Of a stretch of 5,768 nucleotides of DNA, positions 1 to 5,555 are shown one piece after another (position 1 is the first letter of the stretch; every line of letters starts with the position of its first letter). Below the pieces are notes generated by a model. It saw only the letters and a list, made by a program, of their open reading frames with translations, did not search any database and was not told the DNA's origin. A program made the translations under genes and the position numbers. Location: NCBI GenBank assembly GCA_019090225.1, contig JAHRWI010000167.1, positions 1 through 5,768 on the forward strand. Direction: 5' to 3'. Origin of the DNA: Porticoccaceae bacterium. Lineage in GTDB: Bacteria; Pseudomonadota; Gammaproteobacteria; Pseudomonadales; Porticoccaceae.

Positions 1-516
1 GACCAGCTGATTGTGCGCTTTGAAGCCAGTTACGTGCCTAACAAATCATTTACTAACGGCTTACGCCATCGGTGGATAGAAGAGGATGAGGTATTAACCA
101 CCCTGGTGGTCGAAAAGTATCATCGTTTTTCTGATAGTTTCCCGGCCACCTATATGGTCTTCGAGTGGCATCATCGCAAAGAGTCTGACCTGCTAGGTCG
201 GCACCTTGGTGGCCTCGGCGGTAGTGCCCATAAGCGACCTGGCGGCCTTAGCGGGACTCAAAATGACCGCGGTTGGGATGGTTTAGTGTTTGGTTTGTCT
301 CAACCTAGCCCAGCATTGAAATGGCGTTTTGATATTGCCGCTTTGTACGACACAGAGGGGGGCTTTTTGTTCCAGCCCGGCGTTAAGTGGAAACCTACCG
401 GTAACTTCACGGTCGAGGCTTTCATTAATATCATTGAAGGAACCGGTACCGATGACGTATTTGACCTTTATGACCAGTCCGATGACCTAACTTTCAGGGT
501 TGGCTATCAGTTCTAA
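1..516 (+). CDS. Probable outer-membrane beta-barrel protein, C-terminal part (5' end outside window)
   Basis: The reading frame is open from the first base, so the gene starts upstream; the GTG at position 13 is internal to the frame and has no ribosome-binding site that I can see. About 171 residues remain, ending in TAA. The visible part has alternating polar and aromatic stretches typical of transmembrane beta-strands, a glycine-rich loop (GGLGGS and nearby, about codons 70-85), and ends in GYQF. A terminal aromatic residue, usually Phe, is the classic signal recognised by the BAM assembly machinery. The role is therefore probably an integral outer-membrane channel or porin-like protein, but the substrate is unknown. 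It loosely recalls large uncharacterised barrels such as the DUF1302 type; I am not sure of that family. It converges on recN and shares a terminator with it. Confidence 0.6.
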   Translation, partial: DQLIVRFEASYVPNKSFTNGLRHRWIEEDEVLTTLVVEKYHRFSDSFPATYMVFEWHHRKESDLLGRHLGGLGGSAHKRPGGLSGTQNDRGWDGLVFGLSQPSPALKWRFDIAALYDTEGGFLFQPGVKWKPTGNFTVEAFINIIEGTGTDDVFDLYDQSDDLTFRVGYQF

Positions 517-545
517 GCCATGAACTAGACACAAAAAGTAGTGTT

Positions 546-576
546 AAAAAAACCGGTATTTATTGCCGGTTTTTTT
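546..576. terminator. Bidirectional intrinsic terminator between the convergent outer-membrane protein gene and recN
   Basis: Seven A (546-552) and CCGGTA (553-558) face TGCCGG (564-569) and seven T (570-576), with a 5-nt loop TTTAT. The GC core is flanked by A7 on one side and T7 on the other, so either strand gives a hairpin followed by a U-tract. It lies 29 bp after the outer-membrane protein stop and about 120 bp after the recN stop, so it can serve both genes. Confidence 0.9.
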
Positions 577-589
577 ATGGGGGAAACTT

Positions 590-643
590 AAGTGGTTTTT
601 ATTTTTGCGGCTTTACTCTGACCTTAATCCGGCAAACCACCTT
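590..643. repeat. Imperfect inverted repeat downstream of recN
   Basis: GTGGTTT (592-598) is complementary to AAACCAC (634-640). Further in, TTGCGG (605-610) is almost complementary to CCGGCAA (629-635), with one base unpaired; the two pairings overlap slightly on the right arm. The arms could form a bulged stem in the recN 3' untranslated region. There is no U-tract, so it does not look like a terminator. It may be chance. Confidence 0.25.
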
Positions 644-697
644 CCATTGAATAAGTCCTTAGATGCCTCGCTTATGAACACTTGAGGAGCTGCGCAT

Positions 698-2449
698 CTA
701 ACTTGTCGCGCTAACAGCTAGCATCTCCTCAGCATGGGACAGCGTTGTTTTAGTGATTTTCTCTCCACCCAACATTCGGGCTATTTCTTTTTTACGAGCA
801 CCTGAATCGAGTTTAATCAACTGACTTTCAGTAGCATTTTCGATTTGAGCTTTGCTGGCCAATAAATGCCATTGCGCATAACTGGCGACCTGGGCTTGAT
901 GAGAAATACAGATCACCTGACCTTTGTCGCCGAGCTTTCTCAGTAACTTGCCAATAACACTGGCTGTGGCACCGCCAACACCCACATCAACCTCATCAAA
1001 CACTAATACAGGAATACTGGAATGTTCAGCCGCAACGACCTGAATAGCCAGGCTGATACGTGACAGCTCACCGCCCGACGCTACTTTGTTCAAAGGCCGA
1101 TGCGCCTGGCCGGGATTGGTACTGACCAGCATTTCTACACTTTCAAGGCCCGAGGCGCTGTATTGCTTATCTTTGTTGGGCAGCAGAGACATTTCGATAG
1201 ACGCCCCGGCCATTGCCAGACTTGCTAATTGCTGGTTCACAGCGGCACAAAATTGGCTGGCGGCTTTGCTTCGGGCTTTGCTGAGCTTTCCCGCCGCCTT
1301 TAAATAGTCCGCCTCTAGCGCCTCCACCTCGGCAGCCAGGACCTCGGCATCCAACTCAGCACCACCGGCTTTTTCCAGTTGTTGGCTCAACTTAAGGACT
1401 AAGGCGGGTAAGTCATTGGCATCGATTTTGTGTTTGCGCGCCAGTTGATAGCCTAGCGACAAGCGCTCCTCCACTTGCTCTAGCCTGACTGGGTCAAGTT
1501 CACTGGAAGCAAGATGCTGTTGTAGGTCAATAACTGCTTCGCTGACTTGAATCCGCGCTGAATTCAACAGTGCCAGGGCCTCTTCAAGTGCGTCCGAGCG
1601 TTGGGGCATAGCCTCTAAGGTCACACAGGCCTTGTTGAGTGCAGCTTGAGCACTTAATTGATCATCGCCTTCACTGTCATCACACAAAGCCAGCACTTGC
1701 TGAGTATCGGCAATAATAGCTTCTGCATTGGCTAATAATGATTGCTCTTTTTCCAGAGCCTCAATTTCACCTTCTTCAAGCTTGAGTTGATTCAACTCCT
1801 CCAGTTGGAAGGTGAGTAATTCACGCTGTGCGGCAGAATCTTCGCTACGTAACTGATATTGATCGAGATTGTTTTTCGCGCTCGACCAGGCTTGATAGCT
1901 ACTGTTAACTGATTCACACAGGGAGCGATGACCGCCAAAATCATCGAGCAAGGCCCGTTGTTGATTTCTCTCTAATAAAGACTGATGTTCGTGTTGGTTG
2001 TGGATATCAATAATAAAGCCACCCAGCTCACGTAACTGGGTCATGGTCGCCGCCTGACCATTGATAAAGCCCCGGGAGCGCCCGTCTTGCGTCAGGGAGC
2101 GGCGTACCAGTATTTCTCTGGCCAGGTCTTTGCCATTGTTGCTGTCTTCAAAACCATCGCCCTCGGAACCATTACCTTCGAAACCACTACCTTCAAAACC
2201 ATTATCCTCAAGCCATTGCTGTGCGGGGTTATTGCTGCGAAGGTCAAAATTAGCAGCAACCTCTGCTTTGTTGGCATTTTGACGAATACGGTCGGTATCA
2301 CCTCGATCACCCAGGGCCAGACCCAGAGCATCGAGAATCAATGATTTGCCCGCACCGGTTTCACCGGTAACCGCCGTCATACCCCCAAAAAACTCGATAT
2401 CGAGATGTTTTACCAGGGTGAAATCAATAATAGTGAGTGAAGTTAGCAA
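698..2449 (-). CDS. recN: DNA repair protein RecN (SMC-like ATPase)
   Basis: RecN is a cytoplasmic SMC-family ATPase that acts early in double-strand-break repair, with RecA. The 583-residue product has the N-terminal motif LTIIDFTLVKHLDIEF, Walker A GETGAGKS (29-36), the RecN stretch DGRSRGFING (122-131) and IHNQHEHQSLL (149-159). A helical coiled-coil middle spans about 160-410, followed by the TNPGQ motif (444-448), ABC signature ASGGELSR (457-464), Walker B VLVFDEVDVG (481-490) and His517 in the H-loop. All ATPase motifs are intact. The start is a TTG (2447-2449): it aligns with the usual RecN beginning, and an in-frame TGA at 2474-2476 limits any extension; no good ribosome-binding site precedes it. 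It is longer than E. coli RecN (553 aa), mainly through a repeat-built insertion at 83-102. It ends in LAVSATS, not the LAA tail of E. coli RecN. Confidence 0.97.
   Translation of the reverse strand: MLTSLTIIDFTLVKHLDIEFFGGMTAVTGETGAGKSLILDALGLALGDRGDTDRIRQNANKAEVAANFDLRSNNPAQQWLEDNGFEGSGFEGNGSEGDGFEDSNNGKDLAREILVRRSLTQDGRSRGFINGQAATMTQLRELGGFIIDIHNQHEHQSLLERNQQRALLDDFGGHRSLCESVNSSYQAWSSAKNNLDQYQLRSEDSAAQRELLTFQLEELNQLKLEEGEIEALEKEQSLLANAEAIIADTQQVLALCDDSEGDDQLSAQAALNKACVTLEAMPQRSDALEEALALLNSARIQVSEAVIDLQQHLASSELDPVRLEQVEERLSLGYQLARKHKIDANDLPALVLKLSQQLEKAGGAELDAEVLAAEVEALEADYLKAAGKLSKARSKAASQFCAAVNQQLASLAMAGASIEMSLLPNKDKQYSASGLESVEMLVSTNPGQAHRPLNKVASGGELSRISLAIQVVAAEHSSIPVLVFDEVDVGVGGATASVIGKLLRKLGDKGQVICISHQAQVASYAQWHLLASKAQIENATESQLIKLDSGARKKEIARMLGGEKITKTTLSHAEEMLAVSATS
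2144..2203 (-). repeat. Four-copy 15-nt imperfect tandem repeat inside recN
   Basis: The recN frame here encodes four successive five-residue units: NGFEG, SGFEG, NGSEG and DGFED (residues 83-102). The DNA units are 15 nt, in frame, and differ by a few substitutions. Compared with E. coli RecN, the loop between WLEEN and the LLRRV strand is expanded by roughly 20 residues here. The insert is acidic, glycine-rich and probably a flexible surface loop of the ATPase head. The neighbouring conserved motifs are intact, so the expansion is presumably tolerated. Confidence 0.9.
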
Positions 2450-2477
2450 AGATGATTCAACCAGTTTTAGTCGTCAG

Positions 2478-2507
2478 CTTTTGGCTGCCAATCTTTTGGC
2501 TGCCAAC
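2478..2507 (-). repeat. Two-copy 15-nt direct repeat forming a hairpin in the recN leader
   Basis: A 15-nt unit occurs twice in tandem (2478-2492 and 2493-2507), differing only in the last base. Each unit contains the 11-bp palindrome TTGGCNGCCAA (2481-2491 and 2496-2506). In recN mRNA the two palindromes can pair with each other as 5 bp, an A-A mismatch, 5 bp and an AAGA loop. The structure ends about 31 nt before the recN start codon. It could be a double operator, a leader hairpin or a slippage duplication; the sequence does not decide between them. Confidence 0.7.
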
Positions 2508-2559
2508 GATGAGCTATCGCCCATCAGGCCGCTAGTTTACATTTGATTCTATGGTTTAT

Positions 2560-2589
2560 CTTATACCCAAATTCCACCAGCCATTGCAA
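2560..2589 (-). promoter_or_regulatory. Candidate sigma-70 promoter for recN
   Basis: On the minus strand TTGCAA (2589-2584) lies 18 nt before TATAAG (2565-2560). Matches to consensus are 4/6 for the -35 and 5/6 for the -10. Transcription would start near 2553 and give a leader of about 100 nt containing the paired palindromes. A second possible pair, TTGGCA (2491-2486) with TAAAAC (2469-2464), would leave almost no leader. No canonical CTGT-N8-ACAG LexA box was found by eye. Confidence 0.3.
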
Positions 2590-2592
2590 TGG
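2581..2592. promoter_or_regulatory. Perfect 12-bp palindrome in the recN/grpE divergent region, possible operator
   Basis: CCATTGCAATGG is its own reverse complement. After one mismatched pair (2580/2593) the symmetry continues for two more pairs. It overlaps the candidate recN -35 element and lies 25 bp upstream of the grpE sigma-32 -35 element. I do not recognise the binding protein. Confidence 0.4.
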
Positions 2593-2617
2593 ATGTTGCC
2601 GGTGTTCTGATTGACAT

Positions 2618-2645
2618 CTTGAAAGACCCGCAGCCGACCCAATAT
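2618..2645 (+). promoter_or_regulatory. Heat-shock (sigma-32) promoter of grpE
   Basis: CTTGAAA (2618-2624), a 13-nt spacer and CCCAATAT (2638-2645) match the enterobacterial sigma-32 consensus CTTGAAA-N11-14-CCCCATnT with one mismatch. Transcription would begin near 2652, leaving a leader of about 25 nt that contains the grpE ribosome-binding site. The same site also reads as a weak sigma-70 promoter (TTGAAA, 18 nt, TATAGC), which could give basal expression. Confidence 0.85.
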
Positions 2646-2676
2646 AGCGCTTACGTCCAAAATTTAGGGGAAAACC

Positions 2677-3288
2677 ATGTCGAGTGATGAGCAAACTCCT
2701 CAGGAAGACCAGCAATCCGGGGAAGATAAAGACTACCTTCAGGAAGGGGAGCCAATTGATGAAGGTGAATTAATAGGTGGCGACGGCAATGAGCCGGAGC
2801 AAGCAAGCCAACAAGACCCCATTGCCACGCTTGAAGAACAGCTACAGGAGGCCAAAGATCAGACCTTGAGAGTCCAGGCGGAGATGCAAAATTTGCGTCG
2901 CCGAGTCGATCGTGATATCGAAAATGCCCACAAATACGCCCTGGAAAACTTCCTCGGTGAGCTGCTGCCGGTAGTCGACAACCTTGAACGAGGTCTGGCG
3001 ACCATAAATTCCCTTCTCGATGGTAAAGATGAAGCCCAGAAGGCCATTGGCGAAGGCATTGAGTTAACCCTGAAAAGCTTTGTTGATGTTCTCACCCGCA
3101 ACAAAGTCGAGCAAATCGATCCAGGCAACGAGACTTTTGATCCTGAGTTTCATCAGGCCATGACCATGGTGCCCCATCCAGAGATTCCGGCTAACACCGT
3201 CATTGAGGTGTTTCAAAAAGGTTATTTGCTCAACGGACGTCTGGTTCGACCAGCAATGGTTATCGTCTCCAGGGGTGCAGAAAGCTAG
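2677..3288 (+). CDS. grpE: Nucleotide exchange factor GrpE (DnaK co-chaperone)
   Basis: GrpE is a cytoplasmic homodimer that releases ADP from DnaK and so resets the Hsp70 cycle. The 203-residue product is close to E. coli GrpE (197). Residues 1-48 are acidic, Gln-rich and probably disordered. About 48-105 form the long dimerising helix, including AEMQNLRRRVDRD (68-80). EGIELTLKS (126-134) is followed by the C-terminal beta-domain with the family signature FDPEFHQAM (154-162) and KGYLLNGRLVRPAMVIVS (181-198). The ATG is preceded at 6 nt by AGGGG (2666-2670), a good ribosome-binding site. It is the first gene of the chaperone cluster, has its own sigma-32 promoter, and is followed 142 bp later by dnaK with no terminator between them, so read-through is likely. 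Confidence 0.98.
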   Translation: MSSDEQTPQEDQQSGEDKDYLQEGEPIDEGELIGGDGNEPEQASQQDPIATLEEQLQEAKDQTLRVQAEMQNLRRRVDRDIENAHKYALENFLGELLPVVDNLERGLATINSLLDGKDEAQKAIGEGIELTLKSFVDVLTRNKVEQIDPGNETFDPEFHQAMTMVPHPEIPANTVIEVFQKGYLLNGRLVRPAMVIVSRGAES

Positions 3289-3350
3289 TCCTGCAAACAA
3301 GGGGGTGTTTGAGGGAGTTAAAGACCACAGCCAAAAGAATAAGGCTCAGG

Positions 3351-3378
3351 CTTGAATTTTTATCTTCAGCGCCAATAT
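3351..3378 (+). promoter_or_regulatory. Heat-shock (sigma-32) promoter of dnaK
   Basis: CTTGAAT (3351-3357), a 13-nt spacer and GCCAATAT (3371-3378) repeat the geometry of the grpE promoter, and the two -10 regions share CCAATATAG. Transcription would begin near 3385, giving a leader of about 46 nt. An overlapping sigma-70 reading (TTGAAT, 18 nt, TATAGA) is possible. Confidence 0.75.
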
Positions 3379-3415
3379 AGAGCACAGAGATTGAATCGTT
3401 AATAGCAAAATTTAA

Positions 3416-3421
3416 GTGGAG
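3416..3421 (+). promoter_or_regulatory. dnaK ribosome-binding site (decides the start codon)
   Basis: GTGGAG ends 9 nt before the ATG at 3431. An in-frame GTG at 3416 could extend the protein by five residues, but it lies within this Shine-Dalgarno sequence and would add MENAS before the conserved MGKIIGIDLGTT start of DnaK, so the ATG is preferred. Confidence 0.8.
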
Positions 3422-3430
3422 AATGCCAGC

Positions 3431-5353
3431 ATGGGCAAGATAATTGGAATTGATTTAGGAACCACTAATTCCTGCGTCGCGGTAATGGAAGGCGACAAGC
3501 CGAAGGTCATTGAAAACTCCGAAGGCACACGCACTACGCCTTCTACGGTCGCTTTTACAGACGACGGAGAAGTGCTGGTAGGCCAATCGGCAAAACGCCA
3601 GTCGGTCACCAACCCCAACAACACCCTGTTTGCTGTGAAGCGTCTGATTGGTCGCCGTTTTGAAGATGACGTCGTACAAAAAGACATCACCATGGTGCCC
3701 TACAAGATTGTCAAAGCTGACAACGGCGACGCCTGGGTAGAAGCCTTAGAGGACAAAAAAGCACCACCGCAAATTTCTGCCGAAGTGCTTAAGAAAATGA
3801 AAAAAACCGCCGAAGACTACCTCGGTGAGACGGTTACCGAAGCGGTCATTACCGTTCCAGCCTATTTTAATGACTCCCAGCGTCAGGCAACCAAAGACGC
3901 AGGCAAGCTCGCAGGTCTTGATGTAAAGCGTATCATCAACGAACCGACCGCAGCGGCACTTGCTTACGGTATGGATAAAGGCGGTGGCGACCACGTGGTG
4001 GCAGTTTATGACCTTGGTGGCGGCACCTTTGATATTTCAATTATTGAAATTGCCGATGTTGACGGTGAGACTCAATTTGAAGTGCTCTCTACCAACGGTG
4101 ATACCTTTCTCGGTGGGGAAGACTTTGATTTATGTTTGATCAACTACCTTGCCGATGAATTCAATAAGACTAATGGCGTTGATATCAAAGGTGACCCCCT
4201 GGCCATGCAGCGCCTCAAGGAAGCGGCAGAAAACGCCAAAATTGAGTTGTCATCCAGCCAACAAACCGAAGTCAATCTGCCTTACATCACCGCAGATGCC
4301 ACTGGCCCGAAACATTTGGTGGTGAAGTTAACCCAGTCAAAATTTGAATCTCTGGTCGAAGATTTGGTGGATCGTTCACTGGCACCTTTAAAAATAGCCT
4401 TGAAGGATGCAGGAAAATCAGCGGCGCAGATCGATGAGATTATTCTGGTCGGCGGTCAGACCCGTATGCCTCTGGTGCAAAAGAAAGTCAGCGACTTTTT
4501 TGGTAAAGAGCCACGCCGCGATGTGAATCCAGACGAAGCCGTTGCCGTGGGTGCTGCAATTCAGGGTGCGGTGTTATCGGGTGATGTTACCGACGTACTC
4601 TTGCTGGATGTGACCCCACTGACCCTCGGTATCGAAACCATGGGTGGTATCGCGACAGCTCTGATCGAGAAAAACACTACCATTCCCACCAAGAAATCCC
4701 AAACCTTTTCAACGGCTGATGATAACCAGTCGGCGGTGACCATTCACGTCGTCCAGGGTGAGCGCAAGCAAGCGACACAAAATAAGTCACTGGGTCGTTT
4801 TGATCTGTCGGATATTCCGCCCGCACCTCGCGGCATGCCTCAAATCGAAGTGTCCTTTGATATTGATGCCAACGGTATTCTCAACGTCTCTGCCCAGGAC
4901 AAAGCAACTGGCAAAGAGCAGTCCATCATTATCAAGGCCTCATCCGGCTTGTCCGATGAAGAGATTGAAAAAATGGTCAAGGACGCCGAAGCCAATGCCG
5001 AGAGTGATCTCAAGTTTGAAGCCTTAATTACCGCCCGTAATACCGCAGATGGCTTAGCTCATGCAGCTAAAAAGACCCTCGAAGAAGCGGGTGATAAAGC
5101 CACACCAGAAGAGAGAGAGGCCATTGAATCAGCCATTAAAGGTGTTGAAGAAGCGGTAAGCGGCGATGACCAGGAAGCCATCGACGCAGCGGCGGGCAAA
5201 TTGTCTGAGGCCTCGGCAGAGCTAGCGCAAAAACTCTATGCCGAGCAGGCTGCACAAGCTGAAGGAGCGGCTGAAGGCGAAGCCAATGAGGATAATGGCG
5301 AAGATGTCGTCGATGCTGAATTCGAGGAAGTTGACGACACTGAGGCGAAATGA
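3431..5353 (+). CDS. dnaK: Molecular chaperone DnaK (Hsp70)
   Basis: DnaK is the cytoplasmic ATP-driven Hsp70 that binds exposed hydrophobic segments and works with DnaJ and GrpE. From the ATG at 3431 the product is 640 residues (E. coli 638), and its numbering matches E. coli through the substrate-binding domain. The three Hsp70 signatures are IDLGTTNS (7-14), VYDLGGGTFDISII (192-205) and ILVGGQTRMPLVQKK (338-352). Key residues are present: Asp8, Cys15, Lys70, Pro143, Arg151, Glu171, Asp194, Thr199 and Asp201. The interdomain linker VLLL is at 389-392, and the peptide-pocket residues Met404, Ala429 and Val436 are kept. A helical lid (about 505-605) is followed by an Ala/Glu-rich tail and the conserved acidic end EDVVDAEFEEV. 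It has its own heat-shock promoter and an intrinsic terminator after its stop. Nothing looks broken. Confidence 0.99.
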   Translation: MGKIIGIDLGTTNSCVAVMEGDKPKVIENSEGTRTTPSTVAFTDDGEVLVGQSAKRQSVTNPNNTLFAVKRLIGRRFEDDVVQKDITMVPYKIVKADNGDAWVEALEDKKAPPQISAEVLKKMKKTAEDYLGETVTEAVITVPAYFNDSQRQATKDAGKLAGLDVKRIINEPTAAALAYGMDKGGGDHVVAVYDLGGGTFDISIIEIADVDGETQFEVLSTNGDTFLGGEDFDLCLINYLADEFNKTNGVDIKGDPLAMQRLKEAAENAKIELSSSQQTEVNLPYITADATGPKHLVVKLTQSKFESLVEDLVDRSLAPLKIALKDAGKSAAQIDEIILVGGQTRMPLVQKKVSDFFGKEPRRDVNPDEAVAVGAAIQGAVLSGDVTDVLLLDVTPLTLGIETMGGIATALIEKNTTIPTKKSQTFSTADDNQSAVTIHVVQGERKQATQNKSLGRFDLSDIPPAPRGMPQIEVSFDIDANGILNVSAQDKATGKEQSIIIKASSGLSDEEIEKMVKDAEANAESDLKFEALITARNTADGLAHAAKKTLEEAGDKATPEEREAIESAIKGVEEAVSGDDQEAIDAAAGKLSEASAELAQKLYAEQAAQAEGAAEGEANEDNGEDVVDAEFEEVDDTEAK

Positions 5354-5388
5354 TCTTCACTTAATATTTTCAGTCATTGCTGATACAT

Positions 5389-5415
5389 AAACGCAGGCCC
5401 TGGGGTCTGCGTTTT
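5389..5415 (+). terminator. Intrinsic terminator/attenuator between dnaK and dnaJ
   Basis: The left arm 5389-5399 (AAACGCAGGCC) pairs with 5404-5414 (GGTCTGCGTTT) through 11 pairs, one of them G-U, with a CTGG loop. The U-tract is only four T before a G, so some read-through into dnaJ is likely. It starts 36 bp after the dnaK stop. Confidence 0.75.
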
Positions 5416-5527
5416 GTGCTATGTGAAACCGCCAAAACTGACTGCACTTCACAGGGGCTGATTGCAATATTTCGATAAGAGCACGGGAGCTAAGCTTGAC
5501 CGCCTAAAGCGCATCTAAGCCTATGAA

Positions 5528-5543
5528 TTATTTTAAAGGATAA
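5528..5543 (+). promoter_or_regulatory. Possible thermolabile hairpin over an AGGA in the dnaJ leader
   Basis: TTATTT (5528-5533) can pair with GGATAA (5538-5543) through four A-U and two G-U pairs around a TAAA loop, placing a run of four U opposite AAAGGA. This resembles fourU RNA thermometers in composition. The AGGA lies 15 nt before the dnaJ ATG, which is long for a Shine-Dalgarno sequence; GAG at 5547-5549 is a closer but weaker alternative. The stem is weak and the role is speculative. Confidence 0.25.
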
Positions 5544-5555
5544 ACTGAGCGAATT

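Noticed and set aside
661..699. AGATGC ... GCATCT inverted repeat at the end of recN as a recN terminator
   Set aside because: The six-base arms enclose a long loop and there is no U-tract. The strong hairpin at 546-576 is the better terminator.
2061..2344. Overlapping open frames on both strands across the recN repeat
   Set aside because: A repeat whose unit is a multiple of three stays open in several frames. The recN frame has all the conserved motifs; the others have low-complexity Ser/Pro/Lys or Met/Val runs and no family resemblance.
2611..2616. Exact sigma-70 -35 hexamer TTGACA upstream of grpE
   Set aside because: No acceptable -10 lies 16-18 nt downstream. The adjacent CTTGAAA site explains the region better.
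3416..3418. GTG as the dnaK start
   Set aside because: It lies inside the probable Shine-Dalgarno sequence and would add five residues before the conserved MGKIIGIDLGTT beginning.
3412..3994. Antisense open frames opposite the start of dnaK, and similar ones opposite grpE and the dnaK end
   Set aside because: They mirror the codon pattern of strongly conserved genes, have no ribosome-binding sites I can see and no recognisable domains.
5422..5453. TGTGAA ... TTCACA inverted repeat that resembles a CRP site
   Set aside because: The half-sites are separated by 20 nt, whereas CRP sites have 6 nt between TGTGA and TCACA. It may be a weak stem only.
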